Assembly: GCA_034506175.1 (NCBI GenBank)
Contig: JAPDQB010000022.1
Location: 31,770-95,769, forward strand
DNA from: a candidate division KSB1 bacterium
Lineage (GTDB): Bacteria; Zhuqueibacterota; Zhuqueibacteria; Zhuqueibacterales; Zhuqueibacteraceae
Direction of reading: 5' to 3'
DNA length: 64,000 bases
In this document: in pieces, positions 34,998-43,345 of the stretch
How the letters are laid out: the number at the start of each line of letters is the position of its first letter
Numbering within the stretch: position 1 is the first letter of the stretch
Notes under the pieces: model-generated
What the model was told of the DNA's origin: nothing
What the model saw: only the letters and a program-made list of their open reading frames with translations
Database searches by the model: none
Program-made: the position numbers and the translations under genes

Positions 34998-35026
34998 ATG
35001 ATAACAAAAAATCGTTTGAGAGTCAA
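34998..35026 (-). promoter_or_regulatory. Sigma70-type promoter of the nuo operon
   Basis: On the minus strand TTGACT (35026-35021), a 17-bp spacer and TATCAT (35003-34998), about 95 bp before the nuoA ATG. A second GATAACA-like motif lies nearby. Confidence 0.75.
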
Positions 35027-35060
35027 GGAAAAATTCAAATAAAAAGCGCAGAAAATTTTG

Positions 35061-35089
35061 TTGACATTTGATTTATTTTTTTGTAGAAT
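35061..35089 (+). promoter_or_regulatory. Sigma70-type promoter of the divergent Ig-like gene
   Basis: TTGACA at 35061-35066, a 17-bp spacer rich in T, and TAGAAT at 35084-35089. It is placed back to back with the nuo promoter, 35 bp apart. Confidence 0.75.
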
Positions 35090-35163
35090 GCGGCACACCC
35101 CCTTGGCTAATTCCAAGAGATCAATTCATCATGGTGATGATCGAATTCGAGGAACCATTGCTT

Positions 35164-36573
35164 ATGTCAACCCCATTATCTCAACGACCGCTGGCGGCAT
35201 TGAGCTGCTTTTGCTTGTTGCTTGGCGCGGCAACAACAGGCGCCCAGGTTCGGCGGCAGCAGGAAAACAAGCCGGTCAAACTGGCGATCAAAACGGATTT
35301 GCCCAGTTATGCGCTCGGCGCCAAAGCCGTGATCGAAATTTTCCTTCACGACGCCAACAATAAGCCGGTCAAGGCCGCCAAGGAGTATATTATCGCAATC
35401 GAGCTGCGGGCCTCGTTTTCAAACCAGTTCAAGAAAAAAATGCAAGATACCATCAAAGTTGGCGGGACCTCGGCAAAGTTGACGCTTGTCCTCGAGGAAA
35501 TCGGCGTCTTCAACATTCACGCCAGCCATCTTGCCAAATCACCGGAATTGCTGCCAAACGACACGGTGATTCGCGTCCGGCCGGCGATTCGATCTCTGCC
35601 TCGGCCTGGCGCCTGGATGCCGGGCATCGATGTGCGTTTTGTCGGTGTGGGTCTGCTGGCGTTGCCGGCGGTCTTTAAGCAACTCCCGAGTGAACAAACT
35701 TCTCTTCTTCTGAAGAGCAGCCCGCAACGACCTCTGCTGGCAGACGACAAGGATGCTGCGACGATACATCTTTTTTATTATGGCCCCGAAGGCGTTGCGC
35801 CAACCAATATTCGCGTGCGCTTGTTTAACAGCGGCGGCAGGCTCGAGCCGCAGTCCGTCGTGACCATCCCGCAAGGTGACGACTATGCTCAAGCAACTTT
35901 GACTTCCGACCAGATTGGAACGATCTCGGTCGAATACCTCGGTTCCGCGCCGATCAATTTGCCGCCGCAAACCAGAAGAAAATTGGACTTCCAATTCGTC
36001 CCGCCAATTACGAGGCTTGAATTCATCGCCAGCCCGCCAGAGATCACACTTGTCGACAATGCGGATCTCATTGTTCGCTTGCTGGATGAAGAGGAGCGGC
36101 CGATTGCAACGGACACCTCGCGAGTAATCTCCTTCGCCATCAAACACGGGCGGGGCGAGATCAAAGATGACACCCTGGAAATTCCAAGGGGCCGCGCCGA
36201 TGGTCGCACGAGTTTTCTTCCAACTTGGCGGGGGGGGCTCACACTCACTGCTGCAACACCGAATTTGCGAATTGCCGAGGCTGCGCTGAAGGTTACACTG
36301 CCGAATTTGTTGTTGATTTTATCGGCAATCGGCGGCGTGGCTGGAGGCGCCATAGCCTATTGGATACACCCCCATTCAAAATGGTGGCGGATTGCGATCG
36401 GATCAGTCACCGGTTTTGTTTTGTATTGGGCTTTCATCTTTGGTGTGCTCGCCTTGCTTCCGCGCGGCATTGTCCTAAACCCCCTGAGTGCCTTCGCCCT
36501 GTCGACACTCGGCGGCTGGCTGGGAACGGAAGTTTTCGTGCAAATTCTCAAGCGTTTCGGGCTTTCGGCTTGA
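35164..36573 (+). CDS. Exported protein with Ig-like domains and C-terminal membrane spans
   Basis: 469 residues from the ATG at 35164, which is preceded by GAGGAACC and starts a good signal peptide (PLAALSCFCLLLGAATTGAQ); the frame is open from 35068. Beta-rich repeats follow (KLAIKTDLPSYALGAKAVIE; TRLEFIASPPEITLVDNADL), similar to invasin/Big-1 Ig-like domains with VDNADLIVRLLDEEERPIA. The C-terminus has two or three hydrophobic segments with Gly-rich patterns (IGGVAGGAIAYW; FALSTLGGWLGTEVFV), so the Ig part should be periplasmic and anchored in the inner membrane. I do not recognise a named family. Confidence 0.75.
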   Translation: MSTPLSQRPLAALSCFCLLLGAATTGAQVRRQQENKPVKLAIKTDLPSYALGAKAVIEIFLHDANNKPVKAAKEYIIAIELRASFSNQFKKKMQDTIKVGGTSAKLTLVLEEIGVFNIHASHLAKSPELLPNDTVIRVRPAIRSLPRPGAWMPGIDVRFVGVGLLALPAVFKQLPSEQTSLLLKSSPQRPLLADDKDAATIHLFYYGPEGVAPTNIRVRLFNSGGRLEPQSVVTIPQGDDYAQATLTSDQIGTISVEYLGSAPINLPPQTRRKLDFQFVPPITRLEFIASPPEITLVDNADLIVRLLDEEERPIATDTSRVISFAIKHGRGEIKDDTLEIPRGRADGRTSFLPTWRGGLTLTAATPNLRIAEAALKVTLPNLLLILSAIGGVAGGAIAYWIHPHSKWWRIAIGSVTGFVLYWAFIFGVLALLPRGIVLNPLSAFALSTLGGWLGTEVFVQILKRFGLSA

Positions 36574-36621
36574 GGTGGGCCCCGGTTTTTTAGACTTCAA
36601 AATGATTCAGGAGAGATGATC

Positions 36622-38064
36622 ATGCTTCGCGTTCGTTCATTTATTTTCATGTTGGTTTTTTTCATCGCCGCCGTCTTTTGGGCCTGCGCCAAAGATTACG
36701 TCACCGGCAAGCGGCGTTTAACGCTGGTGAGCGAATCGCAGGAAATTGCCATGGGCGCCGAGGCCGATCCCAGCATTGTCGCCGAGTTCGGCATTTACGA
36801 TGATGAAAAGCTGGCGGCCTACGTTGACGGCATCGGCCAGGCCATGGTCAAAGTTTCGCATCGGCCGACGCTGAAATTTACCTTTCGGTTGATGGATTCG
36901 CCGGTGGTCAACGCCTTTGCCTTGCCGGGCGGATTCGTTTATTTCACGCGCGGCATTCTGGCGCATTTCAATTCTGAAGCCGAGTTGGCCGGGGTCATGG
37001 GGCACGAGATCGGCCACGTCACCGCGCAGCACGGCGTCGAGCAAATGACCAAAGCCCAGCTCGCCGGCATCGGCCTGCTGGCGGGAACGGTTCTTTCGGA
37101 GGACTTCCGGCGCTTCAGCGACGTCGCCCAAACCGGCCTCGGCCTCATTTTTCTCAAATTCAGCCGCGACAATGAATCCGAATCCGACCGGCTCGGGGTG
37201 GAATATTCCACGCGCGCCGGCTATGACGCCCATCACATGGCGCGATTTTTCCAAACCATCAGCCGCATCACCGAGCAGGCTGGCGGCGGGCCGCCGACGT
37301 TTCTTTCGACCCATCCGAATCCGGAAAATCGCGAGCAACGCGTGGAAGCGCTCGCCACCGAATGGCAGGCGAAAGTTCCCGGGCCCAAAGGCGGCACCGA
37401 TCGCGCGGCGTATTTGCGCCGCATCGAAGGCATCGTATACGGCGAGGACCCGCGCCAGGGTTTTGTTGAGAACGATCATTTCTATCATCCGGAACTGCGG
37501 TTTCAATTTACTGTTCCGGCGCAATGGCACGTGGTGAATCAGCCGTCGCAAGTGCAACTGATCAGCCCGCAAAAAAACGCTGCCATTCAATTCAGCCTGG
37601 GAAAAGGCGCCAGCGCCCAAGAAGCCGCCCAAACTTTTGTGCAAAATTCCAAAGCCACCGTTCTGCGCAGCGGCGCTGCGCAGGTCAACGGCATGCGCGC
37701 TCACGTTGTGATGAGCGACATGCAAACGCAAGACGGCGGCACGCTGCGCGTGCTGTCATATTTTATCGAAAAAGACGGCAAGATCTACATGTTTCATGGT
37801 TATACCGCCGCCAATCTTTTTGACGGCCAGGCGCCGACTTTCGAGCGCGTGATGAAAAGCTTCGATCAATTGCGCAACCAAGCCGCGCTCACCAAACAAC
37901 CACGCCGCGTCAAAATCATGACGGTGGAACAAGCCGGCACAGTCCGCCAGATTCTCACGCGCTTTGGCGTCGAAGAAAAAGAGCTGGAAGACCTGGCGAT
38001 TCTCAACGGCATGCATCTGGAGGATGGTTTGGAACGGGGCGCGTTGGTGAAAGTTGTGCGGTAA
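36622..38064 (+). CDS. M48 family metalloprotease lipoprotein (BepA-like)
   Basis: 480 residues from the ATG at 36622, seven bases after AGGAGA (the ATG at 36616 is too close). A lipoprotein signal ends at Cys-22 (VFWAC). The zinc motif HEIGH is at 128-132, with the third ligand in ESDRLGVEYSTRAG, and TFLSTHPNPENREQRV follows. This is the architecture of periplasmic quality-control proteases such as BepA/LoiP. The C-terminus (about 425-480) ends in a LysM-like module (VRQILTRFGVEEKELEDLAI). It would act in the periplasm or at the outer membrane. A central domain (about 280-400) is of unknown type. Confidence 0.9.
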   Translation: MLRVRSFIFMLVFFIAAVFWACAKDYVTGKRRLTLVSESQEIAMGAEADPSIVAEFGIYDDEKLAAYVDGIGQAMVKVSHRPTLKFTFRLMDSPVVNAFALPGGFVYFTRGILAHFNSEAELAGVMGHEIGHVTAQHGVEQMTKAQLAGIGLLAGTVLSEDFRRFSDVAQTGLGLIFLKFSRDNESESDRLGVEYSTRAGYDAHHMARFFQTISRITEQAGGGPPTFLSTHPNPENREQRVEALATEWQAKVPGPKGGTDRAAYLRRIEGIVYGEDPRQGFVENDHFYHPELRFQFTVPAQWHVVNQPSQVQLISPQKNAAIQFSLGKGASAQEAAQTFVQNSKATVLRSGAAQVNGMRAHVVMSDMQTQDGGTLRVLSYFIEKDGKIYMFHGYTAANLFDGQAPTFERVMKSFDQLRNQAALTKQPRRVKIMTVEQAGTVRQILTRFGVEEKELEDLAILNGMHLEDGLERGALVKVVR

Positions 38065-38082
38065 ATTTAGGCATCTCACGCA

Positions 38083-38376
38083 ATGTATGAGATTGAGTTC
38101 ACCCCGGAAGCACTGGAAGATTTGAAGGCGCTCAAAAAGTTCGAGCAAAAGGCAATTATCGAAGGAATTGAAATACAGCTCGCTCACGCGCCGACGAAAC
38201 AAACTCGTAATCGGAAGAAGCTGCGCCCAAATGATGTTGCCGAATGGGAACTGCGCATTGGCAAGTTTCGGGTTTTTTATAACGTTTACGACGAACAATT
38301 TATCGTCAGCATTGAAGCAGCAGGTTTAAAAATCGGCAATCTATTATTTTTCCGAGGTAAAGAGAGGAAATTATGA
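38083..38376 (+). CDS. RelE/ParE family toxin
   Basis: 97 residues with the RelE/ParE fold pattern: YEIEFTPEALEDLKALKK at the start, then RKKLRPNDVAEWELRIGKFR and VFYNVYDEQFIVSIEAAGLK. RelE-like toxins cleave mRNA at the ribosome, while ParE-like ones hit gyrase; the basic GKFRVFY segment favours the RelE side. It overlaps the next gene by 4 bp (ATGA), a toxin-first arrangement. It follows the M48 gene by only 18 bp. Confidence 0.9.
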   Translation: MYEIEFTPEALEDLKALKKFEQKAIIEGIEIQLAHAPTKQTRNRKKLRPNDVAEWELRIGKFRVFYNVYDEQFIVSIEAAGLKIGNLLFFRGKERKL

Positions 38377-38654
38377 AAACACTCACTGTTCCCGCAAAAG
38401 AAAAAACATTAAATGACGTGCTAAAAAAAGCACGGCGCAATGGTTTGATTTTGCAATCTGCTAATGGACAACGTTTCGTGTTGATTTCCATTGAAAACTG
38501 GGAGGGCTTTAATGTACGTGCCGGAAACGACTTTGCGAAAGAAGCCAAATTGACAGCACAAAACAAAAAGTTAATGAAGTTTTTGGCTGAGCGCCGCAGT
38601 CACGCCAAGAGGATTCCTTTGGCAAAAGTTAAAGAGCAACTCGATCTCAGTTAA
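38373..38654 (+). CDS. Antitoxin partner of the RelE-type toxin (Phd-like)
   Basis: 93 residues. The N-terminal half (NDVLKKARRNGLILQSANGQ, then RFVLISIENWEGF) resembles Phd/YefM-type antitoxin DNA-binding folds, and the C-terminal half is charged and probably disordered until bound to the toxin. It overlaps the toxin stop by 4 bp and ends immediately before the DUF423 ATG (38655), with no spacing. No operator could be assigned with certainty. Confidence 0.8.
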   Translation: MKTLTVPAKEKTLNDVLKKARRNGLILQSANGQRFVLISIENWEGFNVRAGNDFAKEAKLTAQNKKLMKFLAERRSHAKRIPLAKVKEQLDLS

Positions 38655-39023
38655 ATGGAAAAATTGTTTTTTATCATCGGCTCACTCTCAGCCTTTCTCG
38701 CCGTTGCCGCCGGGGCATTTGGCGCGCACGGCTTGAAAGCGCGGCTCTCCGCCGATATGCTGAACACCTTTGAAATCGCGGTGCGCTATCATTTCTATCA
38801 CGCGCTGGCGTTGTTCGTCGTCGCCTGGGCGTGTACCCGCTGGCCGAGTTCCATGACCACAGCCGCCGGCTGGCTTTTTGTGAGTGGCATTCTCATTTTT
38901 TCCGGCAGCCTCTACACGCTCGCGCTGACCGGCCTGCGCTGGCTCGGCGCAATCACGCCGTTGGGTGGGTTGGCTTTTCTGGCGGGGTGGATTTGCCTGG
39001 CGTGGGCGGCGTGGCAGAAATAA
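38655..39023 (+). CDS. DUF423 family membrane protein
   Basis: 122 residues with four membrane spans, beginning MEKLFFIIGSLSAFLAVAAG, then AFGAHGLKARLSADML, the DUF423/YgdD signature, and FSGSLYTLALTGLRWLGAIT, then PLGGLAFLAGW. The family is widespread and its function is unknown. The start directly abuts the antitoxin stop, so it is translated from the same message as the toxin-antitoxin pair. No own ribosome binding site is clear beyond AACTCGATCTCAG. Confidence 0.92.
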   Translation: MEKLFFIIGSLSAFLAVAAGAFGAHGLKARLSADMLNTFEIAVRYHFYHALALFVVAWACTRWPSSMTTAAGWLFVSGILIFSGSLYTLALTGLRWLGAITPLGGLAFLAGWICLAWAAWQK

Positions 39024-39056
39024 AAATCGTGATGCAGGAGAAGCATTGAAAATTTT

Positions 39057-39076
39057 AAATTGAAAATTTTCAATTT
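39057..39076. repeat. AT-rich perfect palindrome after DUF423
   Basis: AAATTGAAAATTTTCAATTT is a perfect 20-bp palindrome, 34 bp past the DUF423 stop, in a longer AT-rich stretch (39050-39090). It may act as a weak terminator. Confidence 0.5.
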
Positions 39077-39161
39077 GCAATTTAAAATGCTTTCGGTCAC
39101 CGCGACGTTTTGAGTTTTTTAAATTAACCCCAAATCTTTCATCAACCCCTGAGGAGGGAGC

Positions 39162-39791
39162 ATGAAAAACTATGTCGTTGAGTTCATCGGCACGTTCTTT
39201 CTCGTGCTGGTGATCGGGCTCACGGTGATCGAGCCGGGCGCCGGAGCGCTGGCGCCATTGGCAATCGGCTCCACGTTGATGGTGATGGTTTACGCCGGCG
39301 GACATATTTCCGGCGGGCACTACAATCCGGCGGTCACGTTGGCGGTATGGATGCGGGGGAAATGCGACACGAAGGATGTCGCGCCGTACATGATCGCGCA
39401 AATTCTTGGCGGCGTCGTCGCAGCGCTCGTCGTCGGCTTTTGCAAGCCCGACGCCGCGGTGACGGCAGCCAGTCCGGATGTCGTGAGAGCCGTATTAGTC
39501 GAGCTGCTGTTTACCTTCGCCTTGTGTTACGTGGTTCTTAATACGGCCACATCCAAAAAGAATGCGGGCAACTCGTACTACGGCCTTGCCATCGGTTTTA
39601 CCGTCGTCGTGGGTGCATACGCCGGCGGCGCGATTTCCGGCGGCGCGTATAATCCGGCGGTTGCCGGCGGGATTTCGACGATGGGGTTAAGCATGTGGAG
39701 TAATATTTGGATTTTTCTGGTGGGAAACTTCGCTGGCGCGGCGTTGGCGGCAGTGATTTACAAAATGGCGAATCCAGGGGAATTTTCTTAA
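39162..39791 (+). CDS. Aquaporin / MIP family channel
   Basis: 209 residues, six spans, start preceded by GAGGAGGGAGC. The two half-helix motifs are HYNPAVTL (NPA 55-57) and AYNPAVAG (NPA 164-166). In almost all aquaporins the second motif is NPAR, and that Arg lines the selectivity filter; here it is NPAV, while His appears before the first NPA. The loop is therefore unusual and selectivity cannot be predicted as for AqpZ or GlpF. Length is a little short (AqpZ is about 230). Confidence 0.92.
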   Translation: MKNYVVEFIGTFFLVLVIGLTVIEPGAGALAPLAIGSTLMVMVYAGGHISGGHYNPAVTLAVWMRGKCDTKDVAPYMIAQILGGVVAALVVGFCKPDAAVTAASPDVVRAVLVELLFTFALCYVVLNTATSKKNAGNSYYGLAIGFTVVVGAYAGGAISGGAYNPAVAGGISTMGLSMWSNIWIFLVGNFAGAALAAVIYKMANPGEFS

Positions 39792-39812
39792 AAATCTTTC
39801 TACGCGCATGAT

Positions 39813-39841
39813 TGACCGGTCACTCGCTGTGACCGGTCAAT
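39813..39841. terminator. Perfect 12-bp stem between convergent genes
   Basis: TTGACCGGTCAC and GTGACCGGTCAA pair perfectly around a 5-nt loop. It lies between the aquaporin gene (plus) and the SEC-C gene (minus) and starts about 5 bp from the latter's stop. There is no T-run, so it is a likely but not certain bidirectional terminator. Confidence 0.6.
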
Positions 39842-39845
39842 ATCC

Positions 39846-40541
39846 TCAAGCTGATTCCATTCCGTGGCATTTTTTATATTTCTTCCCGCTGCCACAGGGA
39901 CATGGATCGTTGCGTCCCACTTTCGGCTCTGAGCGGCGGACGGTTTCAACCTTTTGCGGGAGGAGCATACGGCCGTCAAGCAGTTCACCGGGCGTTTTCC
40001 CTTCCAAAGCTTCACGCGGGGTTTTCATCCATTCTTCTTGCAGGCGGCGAATGTCATCGGGAACTCCGGCAGGCGTGATTTTTTCGCCGCCAAAGTTTTG
40101 CATGTCGACGCCCTTTTCCTGGCAAAACAAAGCAAAATCCGCCATCAGCGCGCCTTGCGGCGAGTTCATGAATTTTTTGAATTGGCGGGCATCGACGCCC
40201 GGCGGCAGCATCGTCATCACCATTTCGGCGAGTTTGGCTTGTTCAGCGGCTTGCTCTTCAGGCGATAACTCGAATCCGGTTTCCGTGTCAAGTGCCGCTT
40301 CAATGGCCGCTTCTTGAGATGGCGCCGCAGTTTCTTGATAAACTTCCTGCCGGATGCTGGTCAACAATTCGACCAAACGGCTGTGCTGGCTCTGCTGCTC
40401 CGCCGGCGCGAGCATCGACATCACCCAGTCAACCGTCTCGCCGTCTTGCAATAACTCGACAATTTCGTCTGGGGCAAATTTTGTGAGGTGATGGGCCTGG
40501 CAGTATTCGGATAATTCGGTTTTGAGAGATTCCAGATTCAT
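39846..40541 (-). CDS. SEC-C motif protein
   Basis: 231 residues from the ATG at 40541 ([10 protein letters not shown]); the frame is open to 40571. The C-terminus is a zinc-binding SEC-C motif, [20 protein letters not shown], as at the end of SecA and many unlinked proteins. The rest is helical and acidic ([20 protein letters not shown]) with no recognised domain. SEC-C proteins often bind ribosomes or SecB-like partners; no role can be assigned here. It is the last gene in the terminal-oxidase group. Confidence 0.85.
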   Translation of the reverse strand: MNLESLKTELSEYCQAHHLTKFAPDEIVELLQDGETVDWVMSMLAPAEQQSQHSRLVELLTSIRQEVYQETAAPSQEAAIEAALDTETGFELSPEEQAAEQAKLAEMVMTMLPPGVDARQFKKFMNSPQGALMADFALFCQEKGVDMQNFGGEKITPAGVPDDIRRLQEEWMKTPREALEGKTPGELLDGRMLLPQKVETVRRSEPKVGRNDPCPCGSGKKYKKCHGMESA

Positions 40542-40581
40542 TCGTTTTCTCGCACACAATGCGCGCAACATGAATGTTGCG

Positions 40582-40995
40582 TTACATTTGATAAAGCATG
40601 AAATAAATAATCACGCCGGTCACCGAAACATAGAACCAAATCGGCAGTGTCCAGCGCGCGATACGTTTGTGTTTGTCGAAACGTTCTTTGAGCGCGCGCA
40701 CCAAGGTGATGAGCGCCAGCGGCACGATGGCAGTCGCTAAAATCGTGTGCGTTGTCAAAATGGTGAAATAAACCGCGCGAATCGCGCCCTGCCCGGTAAA
40801 AGATTTCGAGCCGGCGTGATAGTGATAAGTCAAATAGGAAATAAAAAACAACGCGGAGGTGGTGAGCGCCGCAATCATGCAAAAGCGATGGGCGGAGATC
40901 TTTTTCTGCCGGATAAAAATATAACCGCAGGTTAGCCAGATCGAGCTGAGCGCGTTGAGCGTGGCGTTGACGGCGGGCAAATCGGTGATCTGCAT
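40582..40995 (-). CDS. DUF420 membrane protein (oxidase-associated)
   Basis: 137 residues with four spans: [20 protein letters not shown] at the start, then [31 protein letters not shown] and [23 protein letters not shown]420 (CtaM/YozB type) genes lie next to aa3/caa3 oxidase genes in many bacteria and CtaM is needed for assembly of some oxidases. Conserved His residues in the spans fit a heme or copper role. Its ATG overlaps the SCO1 stop codon (TAATG), so translation is coupled. Confidence 0.92.
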   Translation of the reverse strand: MQITDLPAVNATLNALSSIWLTCGYIFIRQKKISAHRFCMIAALTTSALFFISYLTYHYHAGSKSFTGQGAIRAVYFTILTTHTILATAIVPLALITLVRALKERFDKHKRIARWTLPIWFYVSVTGVIIYFMLYQM

Positions 40996-41627
40996 TACGA
41001 GGCTTCTTCCCGATAAAGCGTTTTGAGGTCCTTGCGCAAATGTTGAACACTTTCTTCGTCGGTGCCGTCGTAGTAGCCGCGAATGCGGCCCTGGCGATCA
41101 ACCAGCACGAAGCGGTTGCTGTGAATGATCGGCTCTTCGGCGGAGCCGCCGGTGCTCGCGGCGGCGCTCAACAGAAAGCCTTTGTTTGCCAACTGTTGAA
41201 TCGCCGCGCCGTCGCCGGTGAGAAAATACCAGCGACCGGCCAGCGCGCCGTAACCGTCGGCAAAGCGTCGCAAAACCTCGGGCGTGTCACGCTCCGGATC
41301 GACGGTGATCGAAACCAGCTTGAGGTCGTCGAGCTTCTCGGCAAGCGCCATTTGCTGAATCTCCGTCATCGCCGTGGTCATGATCGGGCAGGTGCCGGCG
41401 CAATTGGTAAAAATAAAATCGACAACCCAAATTTTACCGCGTAAATCGTTCAAGTTGAAGGCCTGGCCGTTTCGCTCAGTGAGCGAGAAATCCGGCAAGG
41501 TTCCGAGAACGGGCAGAGGCTCTGGTTTGCTGGTGGAGCAATTCCAGGCCATGAACAGCAGCGCGAGCAAGAGAAGATTTTGCAGAGGGAAAAATCGTTT
41601 TAAACCCCTGGGTATAAATTTTTCCAT
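40995..41627 (-). CDS. SCO1/SenC family copper chaperone
   Basis: 210 residues. An N-terminal hydrophobic anchor (about 17-28) is followed by a thioredoxin-like fold with the copper site CAGTC (Cys-76, Cys-80) in FIFTNCAGTCPIM and the third ligand His-169 in IIHSNRFVLVD. SCO1 proteins deliver or reduce copper for the CuA centre of cytochrome oxidase subunit II; coxB lies in the same region. Cys-30 may be lipidated, though the preceding MAWN is not a classic lipobox. The start at 41627 is the first ATG. Confidence 0.95.
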   Translation of the reverse strand: MEKFIPRGLKRFFPLQNLLLLALLFMAWNCSTSKPEPLPVLGTLPDFSLTERNGQAFNLNDLRGKIWVVDFIFTNCAGTCPIMTTAMTEIQQMALAEKLDDLKLVSITVDPERDTPEVLRRFADGYGALAGRWYFLTGDGAAIQQLANKGFLLSAAASTGGSAEEPIIHSNRFVLVDRQGRIRGYYDGTDEESVQHLRKDLKTLYREEAS

Positions 41628-41648
41628 GTTTATGACTTCAACGAGTGA

Positions 41649-41756
41649 CTACCGATGCCGGGCTAAAACCATCGGCAGAGGTTTTAATTTGCGGCGGAAA
41701 GGATCCAGAATCAAGCCGAATCCTTCAAGCGTCGTGGCGCCAAGCAACGGAACGGG
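41649..41756 (-). pseudogene. C-terminal fragment of a retropepsin-like aspartic protease
   Basis: On the minus strand, 41756 to the TAG at 41649, the frame reads PVPLLGATTLEGFGLILDPF, then RRKLKPLPMVLARHR. LLGATTLEGFGLILDP is the end of small clan AA aspartic proteases found in bacteria. The N-terminal half with the catalytic DTG is absent. It fills the gap between ctaB and SCO1. Confidence 0.7.
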
Positions 41757-41846
41757 CGGTCTCCTTAATCTAAGCAATTTTTATAAGTGATTCAAGAAGA
41801 ACTCCATCGGCTGTTGTTAAAATTTGGCTGTGGGTTACAACGAGCC

Positions 41847-42710
41847 TCAAAACGCCGTCTTATCCAATGCCATCAACGCCAGCAGCATGGGCAAATATAA
41901 CAGCGAGGCGTGAAGCAAGCGCCTGAACGTGGCGTTCGACCGATGGCGCATGACGGCAATGCCGCAACCGAGAAAAAACAAGCTCAGCGCCAGCGCGCCG
42001 ACAAAATAAAATTTTCCGGCCATGCCGACGATTGTCGGCAGCAAGCTCACCGGCAGCAGCGCCAGACAGTTGCTGATGATCTGCCGGCCGGCGCTGTCGC
42101 CCTCCGGATCGACGACGGTCAGCATCGGCAAGCCGCCGCGGCGATAATCCTCGCGATAAATCCAGGCAATGGCGAGGAAATGCGGAAGTTGCCAGATGAA
42201 GAGAATCGCAAAAAGAATCCAGCCTTCGATGCTGAGATCATTGCGCGCGGCGGTCCAGCCGCCGAGCGGCGGCAAGGCACCGGGAATCGCGCCGACGATG
42301 GTCGAAAGTGAGTTCTTCTGCTTGAGCGGGGTGTAAATGAAAACGTAGCTGATCTGCGTCGCTGCCGCCAAAAACGCGGTCAACCCGTTGACCATGATCA
42401 GCAAATGCGCGAGGCCGGCAATCGAAATGGTGACGCTGAAGGCCAGGGCTTCGTGAGGCTGCAACCGGCCCGCCGGCAAGGGCCGGTTTTTAGTGCGCAG
42501 CATTTTGGCGTCGATGTCGCGCTCGAGATATTGATTCAACGCGCTGGTGCCGCCGGCGACCAAAGCCGTGCCGATCAAGGCGTGCAAAAGCAACAACCAA
42601 TCCATCTCGCCGCGCGAGCCGAGATAAAAGCCGAAGAGCATGGTGATCAAAACCATCAATGTCACGCGCGGTTTCGTGAGCTCGAGATAATCTGAAAATT
42701 TGATTTGCAT
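41847..42710 (-). CDS. ctaB: Protoheme IX farnesyltransferase
   Basis: 287 residues from the ATG at 42710; the upstream TTG codons are less likely. Eight to nine spans. The UbiA-type prenyl-diphosphate site reads NQYLERDIDAKMLRTKNRPL (about 65-84) and the second acidic region includes WIYREDYRRGGLPMLTVVD. CtaB adds a farnesyl group to protoheme to make heme O, the precursor of heme A used by the oxidase. It stands with ctaA, SCO1 and DUF420 in the same run of genes, separated from nadK by a chimeric toxin-antitoxin locus. Confidence 0.95.
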   Translation of the reverse strand: MQIKFSDYLELTKPRVTLMVLITMLFGFYLGSRGEMDWLLLLHALIGTALVAGGTSALNQYLERDIDAKMLRTKNRPLPAGRLQPHEALAFSVTISIAGLAHLLIMVNGLTAFLAAATQISYVFIYTPLKQKNSLSTIVGAIPGALPPLGGWTAARNDLSIEGWILFAILFIWQLPHFLAIAWIYREDYRRGGLPMLTVVDPEGDSAGRQIISNCLALLPVSLLPTIVGMAGKFYFVGALALSLFFLGCGIAVMRHRSNATFRRLLHASLLYLPMLLALMALDKTAF

Positions 42711-42750
42711 TTTAAACTCGTTCAACAATTTAGCTTTTTAATGAGAGCTT

Positions 42751-43098
42751 TCAAGCATATTTAGCGATTGGGACAGATACTTTTCGCAGCGGTTTTGAGC
42801 GTGCAGTGGCGATATTATGAACTCTGTGCAGAACTTCGGCGCTGTAATAACGTTCGCCACATTTATCGCAAACGCCTACAGGGACGTGTTCAAGAATAAC
42901 CAACCCACTTCTGTGCCGAAAAACTTCACGTTCTAAAATGTTCTCCCGCACGATGCCATTACAGTATTCGCAAGCCTCTCCGCTTGCGATTCGGTTGTTT
43001 TTCTGATTAGATTTCATAGAATGCTTTCCACCCTCACGCAATAAATAAAATCCGCTTTCCTCAAAATACTTGATGAGATCGCGCCGTTTTACAGACAT
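42751..43098 (-). CDS. Chimera of truncated HicA toxin and YgiT-type zinc-finger protein
   Basis: 115 residues. Residues 1-27 (MSVKRRDLIKYFEESGFYLL, then REGGKHS) are the first half of a HicA mRNA interferase, cut just after the catalytic His. From Met-28 on, the protein is a YgiT/MqsA-type antitoxin N-domain with two CxxC pairs (CEYCNG; CDKCGERYY) and RSGLVILEHVPVGVC. The two parts are in one frame, but the Met at 43017 follows GGAAAG and can start the zinc-finger part alone. An intact hicB lies 4 bp upstream. So two toxin-antitoxin systems were joined by recombination; the HicA part cannot be active. Confidence 0.8.
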   Translation of the reverse strand: MSVKRRDLIKYFEESGFYLLREGGKHSMKSNQKNNRIASGEACEYCNGIVRENILEREVFRHRSGLVILEHVPVGVCDKCGERYYSAEVLHRVHNIATARSKPLRKVSVPIAKYA

Positions 43099-43102
43099 GA
43101 GT

Positions 43103-43321
43103 TCATACCTCTACCGGTATTTGTTCCAGAAGTGCTCTACCGGCGGGGATTTCTTTCTTTTGTTGTCGATAAGCCATAATCATTTCGCGAAGAGCATCTT
43201 GAAGCATTTCTCTGCACTCTTCCAAAGTCTTGCCTTCGGTTACGACTTCCGACCACTCTACCAACTGTCCCATATAGCCAGAGCGTATCTTGATGTATTT
43301 GGCAGTATAAGTGTTGAGCAT
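43103..43321 (-). CDS. hicB: HicB family antitoxin
   Basis: 72 residues with the HicB partial RNase-H-like fold: YTAKYIKIRSGYMGQLVEWS, then EVVTEGKTLEECREML and DALREMIMAYRQQ. It lacks the C-terminal DNA-binding domain of longer HicB proteins, as many short ones do. Its partner hicA is reduced to 27 codons fused to a zinc-finger protein (42751-43098), so this antitoxin may be unemployed. It starts 25 bp after nadK. Confidence 0.88.
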   Translation of the reverse strand: MLNTYTAKYIKIRSGYMGQLVEWSEVVTEGKTLEECREMLQDALREMIMAYRQQKKEIPAGRALLEQIPVEV

Positions 43322-43345
43322 ATAATATCTCCATAAAAATCTTCT

